Origin: Candidatus Latescibacterota bacterium
Lineage (GTDB): Bacteria; Latescibacterota; UBA2968
Reading direction: 5' to 3'
NCBI GenBank assembly: GCA_021295695.1
Contig: JAGWBW010000027.1
Span: 31,922-81,086 of the forward strand
Length of the DNA: 49,165 bases
A model generated the notes under the pieces. The model saw only the letters and a program-made list of their open reading frames with translations, searched no databases and was not told the DNA's origin. How positions within the stretch are numbered: the stretch's first letter is position 1; the number at the start of each line of letters is the position of its first letter. The position numbers and the translations under genes are program-made. This document shows, piece by piece, positions 33,579 through 42,134 of the stretch.

Positions 33579-33821
33579 ATGGCACATCCAAGAGTTTTCA
33601 TTAGTTCCACATACTATGATCTGAAGAACGTACGAGCAGACTTAGAGCGATATATCAAGGATCGGGGATTCGATCCAGTGTTAAACGAGCGTGGACAAAT
33701 ACCATACGGTAATGAAGAAAAATTAAAGATATTTACGCCCGATGAGTGGGACAACGATTGGGTTATTAGCTATAAGCCTGAACCACCACCGTATGGACCA
33801 GATGATGACCTGCCTTTCTAA
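33579..33821 (+). CDS. Truncated DUF4062 protein with an SSB-like acidic tail
   Basis: 80 residues. Residues 4-50 (PRVFISSTYYDLKNVRADLE onward, then IPYGNEEKL) are the start of a DUF4062 domain, which normally runs ~85 residues and sits at the N-terminus of larger defence or STAND proteins. Here it changes after NEEKL into an unrelated acidic, Pro-rich tail ending PDDDLPF. That ending resembles the C-terminal tip of single-stranded DNA-binding proteins (DDDIPF/DDDLPF). The join could be an in-frame deletion that fused two genes, or a real small protein mimicking SSB. It has an AGGAG-type site and an intact frame. Confidence 0.55.
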   Translation: MAHPRVFISSTYYDLKNVRADLERYIKDRGFDPVLNERGQIPYGNEEKLKIFTPDEWDNDWVISYKPEPPPYGPDDDLPF

Positions 33822-33839
33822 GTTGATGAGGTAGCGATT

Positions 33840-35135
33840 ATGCACAAGAACAATACGGAACAGGGATTGTTCGCACTCTATCGGAACAATCCCGATGAGG
33901 CTGACTACTTATTGTTTGGGCGCGAGACGTATCCCGACAGGCGTGGCTTTTTGAAGAAGGCCGGGCTAGCGATGATGGGGGCAATGGTCGGGACGGCGAT
34001 TCCGTTTCATCGCAATATTCCGGCGCATTTTATTCCTGTCGCGCTTGCTGCAGAGGATATGATTCAGGGCAAGGATGGCTTGACCGTGCTCAATGATCGG
34101 CCATTGAATGCCGAAACGTCGCCACATTTGCTCGATGACGCTATTACTCCGACAGAGAGACATTTTATCCGCAACAATGGCATTCCGCCAGAGAATACGG
34201 ATGCTGTGGGTTGGAAACTGACCATTGATGGTCTGGTAGATAATCCCATGACGCTCAGCATTGACGATCTCAAACAGCGATTTGAAGTCGTTAAGAGAGC
34301 ACTGACATTGGAGTGCGGCGGCAATGGACGCGCCTTCTTTGATCCTCCTGCGGATGGTAGTCAATGGACCTATGGCGCTGTGGCGTGCTCGGAGTGGACC
34401 GGCGTGCGTCTATCGGATGTTCTCAAGGCTGCTCGCGTGAAAGACAATGTGATCTATACCGCGCATGTGGGTGCCGATACCCACGTTTCTGGTGAGGTAG
34501 GACGGCTTCCCATTTCGCGCGGGGTGCCGATTGAGAAGGCAATGGACGAACACAGCCTCATCGCTTTTGCCCAAAATGGCAAACCGATCCACCCTATGAA
34601 CGGTGCGCCGTTGCGCCTGGTCATTCCCGGTTGGTCGGGGGCATGTTCGCAGAAATGGCTGACCCGCATCTGGTTGCGAGACCGGGTTCACGATGGTCCG
34701 AAGATGACGGGAATGGATTATCGGGTGCCCAATCGGATGATAGTGCCCGGGGAAAAGATAGATGAGAAGGACTTTGAGATTATACACGCTATGAAGGTTA
34801 AGTCGCTAATTACAAATCCCGCTACAGGTCACAAGATGGGTGGGAGAACTCTGGGAGTGCGCGGGCATGCGTGGGCGGGAGATCGGAAGGTTGATTCTGT
34901 TCGTCTGTCAATCGACTTTGGTGCTACATGGCTTGATACGAAGCTCGATACGCCAGTCAATGCGTATGCATGGCAGAACTGGCGGGCGAAGGTTGCATTT
35001 CCCAAAGCGGGATATTACGAGATCTGGGCAAGGGCGATTGATTCGCAAGGGATAAGCCAACCGCACGCCATTGTATGGAATCCGAAGGGGTATCTCAATA
35101 ATTCGATGCATCGGGTCGCGGTGGTCGTTAGTTAG
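33840..35135 (+). CDS. Sulfite-oxidase-like molybdenum enzyme, Tat-exported
   Basis: 431 residues. Residues 33-50 (DRRGFLKKAGLAMMGAMV) form a twin-arginine-like signal followed by a hydrophobic stretch and a probable cleavage near VALAAED. The molybdopterin-binding oxidoreductase fold follows: GLVDNPMTLSIDDLK, LTLECGGNGRAFF with C159 as the likely Mo ligand, ACSEWTGVRLSDVLKAA, PLRLVIPGWSGACSQKWL and GVRGHAWAGDRKVDSVRLSI (Mo-co dimer domain). It acts in the periplasm, probably oxidising sulfite or a similar donor; the electron-acceptor cytochrome is not seen nearby. Unrelated to the adjacent defence genes. Confidence 0.9.
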   Translation: MHKNNTEQGLFALYRNNPDEADYLLFGRETYPDRRGFLKKAGLAMMGAMVGTAIPFHRNIPAHFIPVALAAEDMIQGKDGLTVLNDRPLNAETSPHLLDDAITPTERHFIRNNGIPPENTDAVGWKLTIDGLVDNPMTLSIDDLKQRFEVVKRALTLECGGNGRAFFDPPADGSQWTYGAVACSEWTGVRLSDVLKAARVKDNVIYTAHVGADTHVSGEVGRLPISRGVPIEKAMDEHSLIAFAQNGKPIHPMNGAPLRLVIPGWSGACSQKWLTRIWLRDRVHDGPKMTGMDYRVPNRMIVPGEKIDEKDFEIIHAMKVKSLITNPATGHKMGGRTLGVRGHAWAGDRKVDSVRLSIDFGATWLDTKLDTPVNAYAWQNWRAKVAFPKAGYYEIWARAIDSQGISQPHAIVWNPKGYLNNSMHRVAVVVS

Positions 35136-35308
35136 TGCACCTCGATAAAAAAGATTGTGCATATTAATCTTATGTCATTGCGGCATGGTTTAAGCCGCCA
35201 CGCGCAAGCACAACGCCAGTAATCCAGAAGGTTTTGCTGTTCACTTCTATATGGCGTATGACTTACGCCACGATGCATTAGGGGTTTAGATAAAAAACAG
35301 GAGTAATT

Positions 35309-36181
35309 ATGGAGAACGGATTTTTTAAGGGACATGGGTTGGGCAATGATTATCTGGTGATGGATCCAAAAGAACTGACGTTTGAATTGACGCCAGAGCG
35401 CATTGAAAAAATTTGTGATCGCAACTGGGGGGTGGGGAGTGATGGCATTTTGACCTTGGAAGCGTCTGACCGCGCGGATTTTGGGTTGCGGATATGGAAT
35501 CCAGATGGCAGTGAGGCGGAGAAATCGGGCAATGGGCTGAGGATTTTTGCGCGGTATTTGCATGCCACTGGTAAGGTAGATAAGACGTCATTCTCAGTCG
35601 ATACGCCGGGGGGACTGGTTCATATTGATTTGCATATTGACGAATGGGGCGATGCGAGTGCGGCGACTGTGGAGATGGGGGAGGCGACGTTTGAACCAGA
35701 GGCATTGCCATGTTCGCTCGAGGTGGAAGATCTGATTGAGCAGCCGATTACCGCTGCTGGCGAAAATATGGTGTTTACGGGGGTGAGCGTGGGCAATCCC
35801 CATTGTGTGGTGTTTAAGCCGAGGGGCGAGGCGTGGTCGCGCGATGATTTGTTGCGCCTGGGACCTGAGTTGGAGAACCACGAGATTTTTCCGAGGCGAA
35901 CCAATGTGCAGTTGGTCGTGCCCACGGGGGATCAAAAAATTTTCATTTTGATCTGGGAACGCGGCGCAGGTGAAACGCAGGCGTCGGGGTCTTCGTCGTG
36001 TGCTGCGGCGAGTGCTGCGGTGCGGTTGGGACTGGTCACATCGCCTGTGACAGTGGAGGCTCCCGGAGGCACGTTGATGATTGATGTGGATGAAGGGTTT
36101 AATCTGACAATGGCAGGACCTGTGGCAGAGGTGGCACGCGGTACGCTGAGTCCATCTTTTTTGCGCGAGATCGGCGTTTGA
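35309..36181 (+). CDS. Diaminopimelate epimerase-like protein lacking both catalytic cysteines
   Basis: 290 residues in the DapF fold: FFKGHGLGNDYLVMD, VGSDGILTL, GNGLRIFARYLHATG, GVSVGNPHCVVF, IFPRRTNVQLV and ERGAGETQASGSSSC. True DapF has Cys in G-N-G-L-R-C-F and in E-T-x-A-C-G-T-G; here these are I79 and S226, so the two-base isomerisation of LL-diaminopimelate should not work as in the standard enzyme. The rest of the pocket is preserved. It may act on another substrate or be a paralogue with a new role. Good GGAG site 8 bases before ATG. No lysine-pathway neighbours. Confidence 0.85.
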   Translation: MENGFFKGHGLGNDYLVMDPKELTFELTPERIEKICDRNWGVGSDGILTLEASDRADFGLRIWNPDGSEAEKSGNGLRIFARYLHATGKVDKTSFSVDTPGGLVHIDLHIDEWGDASAATVEMGEATFEPEALPCSLEVEDLIEQPITAAGENMVFTGVSVGNPHCVVFKPRGEAWSRDDLLRLGPELENHEIFPRRTNVQLVVPTGDQKIFILIWERGAGETQASGSSSCAAASAAVRLGLVTSPVTVEAPGGTLMIDVDEGFNLTMAGPVAEVARGTLSPSFLREIGV

Positions 36182-36195
36182 TACAGGTGATAAAA

Positions 36196-36272
36196 CGGTT
36201 CAAACCGGTTTGATATGCGAACACTTCGCGGGGAAAGCTCCGTCTGGTCTCGCTTTTGAACCGGTTTTTTTT
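36196..36272 (+). terminator. Terminator-like hairpin after the DapF-like gene
   Basis: CGGTTCAAA (36196-36204) pairs with TTTGAACCG (36255-36263), followed by eight T. A small inner hairpin (GCGAACACTTCGC) sits in the loop. A frame opening at 36256 lies within it, so the next gene starts later. Confidence 0.65.
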
Positions 36273-36378
36273 CTGCTTGAGGGCAAGAGGTGAGGCGGGT
36301 TTGGAAAACGGGTTGCGCAAAAAAGACAGCCGATATAGTTTATATACAGTTCGCCATTGCTCACGAAAGGAACGCACT

Positions 36379-37137
36379 ATGCCTGTAGATTCTATGGTCA
36401 AAACTTATGAGACGCAGGGGTTTTTGACAAAAGTCGATGTGTTTTCAGAACGAGAGATCGGGCACTTTCGCGCGTTATTTGACGATTTGGAAGCGCGAGA
36501 AGGCAAGGAAAAATGCCAGATCGGTCTGCAGGGGCGGCATTTTGACGAGGCATTTATCTGGCAACTGGCAACGGATAAGCGGATCTTAGACATAATGCAG
36601 GCTGTGATGGGCGACAATGTGATGCTGTTATCCACCCACTTTTTTTGCAAATATCCCGATCCAGAGGCAAAGATATTTGTGGCGTGGCATCAGGATATTA
36701 CGTACTGGGGGCTGAAACCGCCCATTGCACACACGGCCTGGATCGCCATTGACGATGCGGATGTGGAGAATGGGTGTATGCGTTTTATTCCGGGATCGCA
36801 CAAAAATGGGATTGCCATGCACGGCAAGTCAGAGCGCGAGGGCAATTTGCTGAGTATTAACCAGGAGATTCCAGATGAATATGTCGATGATAGCGCGGCG
36901 GTTGATATTGTGTTGAAGGCCGGGCAGATGTCGGTTCACGATGGGCAATTATTTCACGCGAGCAATCCCAATCGGTCAAACCGGCGGCGATGCGGGCTGA
37001 CCGTGCGATTTATTCCACCACATGTCAAACAGGCCACGCTCAATTCACATAAGCAGGCGTGGCAGCCGATTGTGTTGCGCGGCGAAGATCAATTTAGACA
37101 CTTCTCAAAGGCCGGGATGCCGTTTCCGTTGTCGTGA
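36379..37137 (+). CDS. PhyH-type Fe(II)/2-oxoglutarate dioxygenase
   Basis: 252 residues from ATG 36379 (AAAGGA upstream; earlier in-frame starts lie in a terminator hairpin). The fold shows YETQGFLTKVDVFSEREIG, the iron ligands in AWHQDITYWGL (H-x-D) and the distal His in SVHDGQLFHASNPN, with an Arg for 2-oxoglutarate in RRRCGLTVRF. The family hydroxylates small molecules. It is abundant in lineages with this gene mix. Substrate unknown; no pathway context. Confidence 0.9.
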   Translation: MPVDSMVKTYETQGFLTKVDVFSEREIGHFRALFDDLEAREGKEKCQIGLQGRHFDEAFIWQLATDKRILDIMQAVMGDNVMLLSTHFFCKYPDPEAKIFVAWHQDITYWGLKPPIAHTAWIAIDDADVENGCMRFIPGSHKNGIAMHGKSEREGNLLSINQEIPDEYVDDSAAVDIVLKAGQMSVHDGQLFHASNPNRSNRRRCGLTVRFIPPHVKQATLNSHKQAWQPIVLRGEDQFRHFSKAGMPFPLS

Positions 37138-37163
37138 TGATTGCAAATACAGGAAAAGCTATC

Positions 37164-37200
37164 CGCAGATGACGCAGATGACGCAGATGAACGCAGATGA
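37164..37200 (+). repeat. Short tandem GCAGATGAC repeat
   Basis: GCAGATGAC occurs four times in tandem with one extra A in the third unit (ACGCAGATGAACGCAGATGA). This kind of CGCAGATGA repeat recurs in intergenic DNA of many bacteria. No other function is visible. Confidence 0.75.
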
Positions 37201-37236
37201 AAGGCACCCCCAGGCACTCCGATAAGGAATTAGGAG

Positions 37237-38559
37237 ATGCAACGGACTGAAAAAAAAGATCAGGACAAAGGTATCACTACAATTTCTGTGCAGGGATTCA
37301 AATCACTTGCCAACGAGAGCCGGATTGAAGTGCGTCCTCTGACGATCTTAGCGGGGGCGAACAGTTCTGGCAAATCGAGCATCATGCAACCCCTGTTGCT
37401 GATGAAGCAGACCCTTGAAGCGAGTTATGACCCCGGACCACTTTTGTTGAATGGTCCAAATGTGAAATTTACGTCTGCCAACCAATTCATTTCGCGATTG
37501 CAGAAAGATTCTGGTTCTCAGGAGTTTAGCGTCGAAATAGAGCACGAGAAATATAGGATGCTTAAAGTCGCGTTTTCTCTTAACGAGGATCATACGCTTG
37601 AAATCTGGAAGATGATCATTAAAGAAGGTAAATATTCTCTTTCTGTGATACCAAATCAAGGTTTAGATGATTTGGAGAACCCTATCCTAACATCTCGTTT
37701 GGAAGAAATAGGGTGGCCTAAGGAACATACGCCTCTGATATCGATTATTAGCAATCGGTGTTTTCTCGATATCAATTTTAAGAGAAGGAATGTTGTGGCG
37801 GTATATAGTGAAGTTTGCGAGTCAGGAGGTTTTTCTGAACCTTATAGTAAAACTTTGCTTAGTCTGATTCATGTCCCTGGATTACGCGGCAACCCTGAGC
37901 GCATTTATCCCAAGACAGCCACAGGTACTGATTTCACAGGCACATTTGAAAATTATGTTGCGAGTGTTATTGCACATTGGGAAGGTACAAAAGATGTCCG
38001 CCTAAAGAGTCTCGAAGCTATGCTTATAGACCTTGGTCTAACATGGAAGATTTCTGCGAATACTATCAATTATACGCAAATAGAGTTGCAGGTTGGACGG
38101 TTACCAAAGGCAAAACGAGGTGATGAAGACCTCGTAAGTATTGCCGATGTTGGCTTTGGCGTTTCACAAGTATTGCCCGTGCTTGTCGCACTTTTGGTTG
38201 CAAAGCCGGGGCAATTGGTGTATATCGAGCAGCCGGAGTTGCACCTGCATCCGCGAGCGCAATATGCATTGGCAAAAATTTTGGCAGATACGGCAAAGCG
38301 CGGCGTGAAGTTGGTAGTTGAGACACACAGTGCGTTGTTGTTACTACAAGTGCAGACATTGGTGGCGAAGCGTGATCTCGATCCAGATCTGGTAAAGCTA
38401 CACTGGTTTTCGCGTAGTGATGAAGATGGAACGACGTCAATCGAAAGTGCTGATCTGGACGAAAATGGGGCTTTTGGGGATTGGCCAGAGGACTTTGGCG
38501 ATATTGAATGGAAGGCAGAGGGAGCATATTTGGATGCGGTGGAAGGGCGGAGCAAATAA
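37237..38559 (+). CDS. AAA (AAA_15/DUF3696-like) ATPase, possible defence component
   Basis: 440 residues. ISVQGFKSLANESRIEV leads to Walker A ILAGANSSGKSS (37-48). A signature-like ADVGFGVSQVLP and Walker B VYIEQPELHLHPRAQ followed by KLVVETHSALLLLQVQTLV make it an SMC/OLD-like ABC-fold ATPase. The C-terminus (FSRSDEDGTTSIESADLDENG) matches DUF3696-type proteins. No Toprim nuclease is fused, so a partner must provide any nuclease. Its stop overlaps the start of a PIN-like gene by one base (TAATG), which points to a two-component system like other ATPase-nuclease phage defences. Confidence 0.85.
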   Translation: MQRTEKKDQDKGITTISVQGFKSLANESRIEVRPLTILAGANSSGKSSIMQPLLLMKQTLEASYDPGPLLLNGPNVKFTSANQFISRLQKDSGSQEFSVEIEHEKYRMLKVAFSLNEDHTLEIWKMIIKEGKYSLSVIPNQGLDDLENPILTSRLEEIGWPKEHTPLISIISNRCFLDINFKRRNVVAVYSEVCESGGFSEPYSKTLLSLIHVPGLRGNPERIYPKTATGTDFTGTFENYVASVIAHWEGTKDVRLKSLEAMLIDLGLTWKISANTINYTQIELQVGRLPKAKRGDEDLVSIADVGFGVSQVLPVLVALLVAKPGQLVYIEQPELHLHPRAQYALAKILADTAKRGVKLVVETHSALLLLQVQTLVAKRDLDPDLVKLHWFSRSDEDGTTSIESADLDENGAFGDWPEDFGDIEWKAEGAYLDAVEGRSK

Positions 38560-39086
38560 TGGCGAATCAGGGTTCTCGGCGATTGGTGATTGATGCCGAT
38601 GTGGTGCATTCTGCGGGTGAAACGGATCATCCGATTTCAAGCGCGTGTCGAAGATTTTTAGAGACAATGTTAGATGTTGGACACCAGGTTGTGATGACAG
38701 ATGCTATAATGACAGAATGGCGTAATCACCTGTCCAGATATTCGAGAAGATGGCGCAGGCAAATGTACGGTCGTAGGCGGGTTTATCGCATTGAGATGCA
38801 AAAGGAACGCGATAACAATTTGCGAAAGAGAATCGATCAGGCCGTGCATAGGGATCAGAGGGCGATTGTTGCCAAAGATGTTCATCTCATTGAAGCGGCG
38901 ATTGCAACGGATCGGCTGGTTACTTCTAAGGATGAAAGCGCACGCGGCGCATTTAAGGATGCATCGGATGGGGTAGTGGATTTGCAGCAAATCGTGTGGG
39001 TAAATCCGACTCAGGATGAAGAAACGCCTATTGACTGGTTGCAGAATGGCGCAAGGACTGAAGCGCATCGTATGTTGGGCGCGTGA
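38559..39086 (+). CDS. PIN-like nuclease paired with the AAA ATPase
   Basis: 175 residues. PIN-type acidic residues: D12 and D14 (LVIDADVVHS), E53 (MTEWRNHL), D107 (AKDVHLIEAAI) and D125 (LVTSKDESAR), spaced as in PIN/VapC-like RNases. A basic patch (SRRWRRQMYGRRRVYR) between the acidic clusters could bind RNA or DNA. It is longer than VapC toxins and has no adjacent antitoxin; the one-base overlap with the ATPase gene instead suggests ATPase-controlled nuclease action. Experimental role unknown to me. Confidence 0.75.
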   Translation: MANQGSRRLVIDADVVHSAGETDHPISSACRRFLETMLDVGHQVVMTDAIMTEWRNHLSRYSRRWRRQMYGRRRVYRIEMQKERDNNLRKRIDQAVHRDQRAIVAKDVHLIEAAIATDRLVTSKDESARGAFKDASDGVVDLQQIVWVNPTQDEETPIDWLQNGARTEAHRMLGA

Positions 39087-39112
39087 TCCAACTATTAGTT
39101 TAAGGGGTAGAT

Positions 39113-39961
39113 ATGTCAAAGAGAAAAGTGTTGATTACGGGAGGGACGGGTTATGTGGCTGGGCGGATGTTGCCTGTATTGCGCGAGCGATATGACCTGA
39201 CGATTTTAGATGTGAAGACGACCAATCGCGAAGGCGAGGAAGTAAGCGATGCGGTGATTGCGGATTTGACGAATCGGGATCGGGATGCGTATCGGGAGTA
39301 TTTCAGGGGACAGGATGCGATTATCCACTGCGGATTTGTGCGGACCAAAGACGATGCAGATCGCTTCTGGGCAGAGATGACGAATATCGATATGGCGCAC
39401 AATGTGTATCAGACTTGTGTGGAGGAAAATGTTCGACGCGCTGTGATCATCAGTTCAAATCACGCGGCAGATTATTACGAAAATCTGATCTGGGCGGGCA
39501 AGCAGGAATTTGTAACGCCAGAGATGTATCCGCTTTCCGACAATTATTACGGCTGGGCAAAGGCGCAATACGAGTTGTTGGGCTTCACCTTTGCAACGGG
39601 ATTGATGAACGGCGGCAAAAAATTGGAGAATGTGCAGATTCGAATAGGAGGCCCGCGCGAGACCGATATGGATCGCGCGAAATCCACGAATCTGAAAAGC
39701 ATGCATCGAGGTTTGGGTGCGTATTTGAGCATTCGGGATCAGGTGCAGTTGATTGTGAAGAGCATTGAAACTGAAAATATTGAAAATGAACATGGTATCC
39801 CATTTCAAATTTTTTACGGTATTAGCGGCAATTCACACAATTTCTGGACGATTTCCAATGCGCGAAAGAAAATCGGCTATGAACCCGAGGACAATAGTCA
39901 GGTGAAATTTGCCGAGCAATTGTCAAAGGTGTTGTTAGAGGCGCGAGAAACATCAGAATGA
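39113..39961 (+). CDS. NAD-dependent epimerase/dehydratase (extended SDR)
   Basis: 282 residues. GGTGYVAGRM Rossmann motif, LDVKTTNREGEEV, AIIHCGFV, ISSNHAADYYENL and catalytic YYGWAKAQYE (Y-x3-K). Similar in type to the SDR at 19.9 kb but not a close copy. It overlaps dusB by 4 bp, so co-translated; a functional link is not obvious. Confidence 0.87.
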   Translation: MSKRKVLITGGTGYVAGRMLPVLRERYDLTILDVKTTNREGEEVSDAVIADLTNRDRDAYREYFRGQDAIIHCGFVRTKDDADRFWAEMTNIDMAHNVYQTCVEENVRRAVIISSNHAADYYENLIWAGKQEFVTPEMYPLSDNYYGWAKAQYELLGFTFATGLMNGGKKLENVQIRIGGPRETDMDRAKSTNLKSMHRGLGAYLSIRDQVQLIVKSIETENIENEHGIPFQIFYGISGNSHNFWTISNARKKIGYEPEDNSQVKFAEQLSKVLLEARETSE

Positions 39962-40944
39962 ATGATATGAGCGTAAAAATCGGCGGCGTAAATATCCCCG
40001 GGCGGACAGCACTGGCGCCACTGGCTGGTATTACAGACCGGTCGTTTCGCATGCTGTGCCGGCAACAGGGTGCGAGCTTTGCGGTTACAGAGATGGTCAG
40101 TGCCAAGGGGCTGGCTGACGGCAGTGAGCGGTCGAATCAATATCTCGATTTTGAAGCCGATGAGTTTCCGATTTCCGCGCAGTTGTTCGGATCAGAACCC
40201 GAGGTCATGGCCGAAGGTGCACGGGTTGTGGCAGAGCGAAATCCGGATATTATCGATATCAATTGTGGGTGTCCGGTAAAAAAAATCGTGACGCGAAATG
40301 CGGGTGCAGCCCTGCTCAATACACCTGAAAGATTGGGACAGATCATTGCCGCAATGGTGCGAGCCGTGGATATTCCCGTGACGCTGAAAATTAGAAGTGG
40401 ATGGTCGCAAGCTAATCAGGCAGTTGCAGTTGCGCGGATTGCTGAAGATTCTGGTGCAGCGGCAATTGCCGTGCATGGGCGCACGCGCGAGGCAAAATTT
40501 GGGGGCCGCGCAGACTGGGATATTATCGCGGAAGTCAAAAACGCGGTTTCTATTCCCGTAATCGGTAATGGCGATGTGCGTGGTCCAGAGGCCGCAAAGG
40601 AGATAATGCAGAAAACGGGTTGTGATCTGGTGATGGTGGGGCGATGGGCTATTGGCAATCCATGGCTATTCAAGCGCATGGAAGTCTTTCTGAATAGGGG
40701 AGAATTATTGCCCGAACCGACGCATGGAGACCGCCTCGAAATGGCTGTGCATCATCTCAAGGCATCTATCGCGTTTAAGGGCTTGCGCTATGGCGTTCTG
40801 GAAATGCGCAGGCATCTCGCGGCATATATCAAGGGTGTGCCCGGCGCAGCGCGTTATCGCCGCACATTGATGACAGAAGACGATCCGAATCATCTCATGG
40901 ATTTGCTGGGACAGATCAAAGCGGAGGGGCGACGTGACACCTGA
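39958..40944 (+). CDS. dusB: tRNA-dihydrouridine synthase B
   Basis: 328 residues. [19 protein letters not shown] binds [14 protein letters not shown] carries catalytic C105; [24 protein letters not shown] and [12 protein letters not shown] are Dus hallmarks. The enzyme reduces uridines in the tRNA D-loop using FMN and NADPH. Overlaps both neighbours, forming an SDR-dusB-larB string. Confidence 0.95.
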   Translation: MNDMSVKIGGVNIPGRTALAPLAGITDRSFRMLCRQQGASFAVTEMVSAKGLADGSERSNQYLDFEADEFPISAQLFGSEPEVMAEGARVVAERNPDIIDINCGCPVKKIVTRNAGAALLNTPERLGQIIAAMVRAVDIPVTLKIRSGWSQANQAVAVARIAEDSGAAAIAVHGRTREAKFGGRADWDIIAEVKNAVSIPVIGNGDVRGPEAAKEIMQKTGCDLVMVGRWAIGNPWLFKRMEVFLNRGELLPEPTHGDRLEMAVHHLKASIAFKGLRYGVLEMRRHLAAYIKGVPGAARYRRTLMTEDDPNHLMDLLGQIKAEGRRDT

Positions 40945-41692
40945 ACGCATACGCGCGTTGTTAGAGGCTGTTGCACAGGGGCAAACAGATGTGGACGAGG
41001 CGTTTGCACACCTCGCACACTTGCCGTTTGAAGAGCTTGGTTTTGCGCGCATTGACCACCACCGCACGCTGAGGCAGGGGTTTCCCGAAGTTATTTTTTG
41101 TGAGGGAAAGACAGTCGAGCAAGTGATCGCCATAGCAGACCGCATCGTGTCATCGGGCGCGGCACTGCTGGCAACGCGCACAAATGCAGAGATGCGCGAT
41201 GCTCTGGTCGCAAAATATCCCGAGGCAAATGTCAACGCGCTCGCTCGCACAGTGGTCGTCCCAGGGGAGATTCCCATTGCGGAAACTGTGGGAAAAATTC
41301 TGGTCGTGTCTGCGGGCACATCCGATTTACCAGTGGCAGAAGAAGCTGTGGAAACCGCGCGGGTGATGGGCAATGAAGTCGAAACGCTTTACGACGTGGG
41401 AGTTGCCGGGATTCACCGTTTGCTGGCGTGTCGAGAACGTCTATCGGATGCGAGTGTGATTATTGTGGTGGCCGGTATGGAAGGGGCACTGCCCAGTGTG
41501 GTTGGCGGCCTGGTCAATGTACCGCTTATTGCCGTGCCGACCAGCGTGGGATATGGAGCGAGTTTTAAGGGGTTGGCAGCGCTGTTGGGTATGTTGAACA
41601 GTTGCGCGTCGGGCGTGACCGTGGTCAATATAGATAATGGATTTGGCGCGGGTGTTGCAGCGAGCAAGATTAATCGGATTCGGGCGGGATAA
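40934..41692 (+). CDS. larB: LarB, pyridinium carboxylase of nickel-pincer cofactor synthesis
   Basis: 252 residues from GTG 40934 with a GGAGGGG site; overlaps dusB by 11 bp. [19 protein letters not shown] and [19 protein letters not shown], then [18 protein letters not shown] and [12 protein letters not shown], define the NCAIR-mutase-like LarB fold. LarB carboxylates and hydrolyses NaAD in building the cofactor of lactate racemase. LarC and LarE are not in the window, so the pathway must be completed elsewhere. Confidence 0.93.
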   Translation: MTPERIRALLEAVAQGQTDVDEAFAHLAHLPFEELGFARIDHHRTLRQGFPEVIFCEGKTVEQVIAIADRIVSSGAALLATRTNAEMRDALVAKYPEANVNALARTVVVPGEIPIAETVGKILVVSAGTSDLPVAEEAVETARVMGNEVETLYDVGVAGIHRLLACRERLSDASVIIVVAGMEGALPSVVGGLVNVPLIAVPTSVGYGASFKGLAALLGMLNSCASGVTVVNIDNGFGAGVAASKINRIRAG

Positions 41693-41741
41693 TTATGGAA
41701 GAACAAACCTGTGTACGCCCATTTTTTATGAGGATTTTGTT

Positions 41742-41966
41742 ATGACAACAGCAGATCATATTTCTCAACATTTGCAAACTCTTCCAGAGCCTGTACTGCG
41801 GGAAGTTCTCGATTTTGTCGAATTTCTTAAATCGCGGCACAAAATATCGAAGGACCGTGAGGAAGATACGATGTGGACCGACTTATCTCTTACATCGGCG
41901 ATGCGTGGTATGGAATATGAAGAAGTGCCTTATACACTGACAGATATCAAGGAATCTTTTAGATGA
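41742..41966 (+). CDS. DUF2281-type antitoxin-like protein
   Basis: 74 residues from ATG 41742 with AGGA upstream. HLQTLPEPVLREVLDFVEFL is the conserved helix of DUF2281 antitoxin-like proteins, followed by an acidic linker and SLTSAMRGMEYE. Such proteins precede PemK/MazF- or VapC-type toxins. The toxin frame starts 4 bp back from its stop (ATGA) but is interrupted, so this is now a solitary antitoxin. Confidence 0.8.
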   Translation: MTTADHISQHLQTLPEPVLREVLDFVEFLKSRHKISKDREEDTMWTDLSLTSAMRGMEYEEVPYTLTDIKESFR

Positions 41967-42095
41967 TTCAGGAAGGTCAGATCACGCTCTTTGCTTTTCC
42001 TCAAACGAATCCAGTCGCGCCTGGCTAACTGGATTCTTGGGACTCAAGTTTCCTCTAAATCCGACGAGGAAGAAATATCTCAAGAAGACGAGTAG
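41963..42095 (+). pseudogene. PemK/MazF-type toxin with its middle deleted
   Basis: From ATG 41963, MIQEGQITLFAFPQTN matches the start of PemK/MazF toxins, then a stop follows. In another frame from 42006, RIQSRLANWILGTQ runs to TAG 42093-42095 and matches the C-terminal helix of the same toxins. About 70-90 codons are missing between the parts. The deletion inactivates the toxin and leaves its antitoxin. Confidence 0.75.
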
Positions 42096-42134
42096 CATAA
42101 TATCGTATTTCATCAGCCGAAACCATTCCGTAAA

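Noticed and set aside
37164-37200. Possible CRISPR fragment
   Set aside because: The repeats are 9 bp with no spacers; it is a simple tandem repeat.
41682-41727. Terminator between larB and the antitoxin gene
   Set aside because: Only GGGCG/CGCCC pair, with a loop of about 29 bases, though T follows; too weak.
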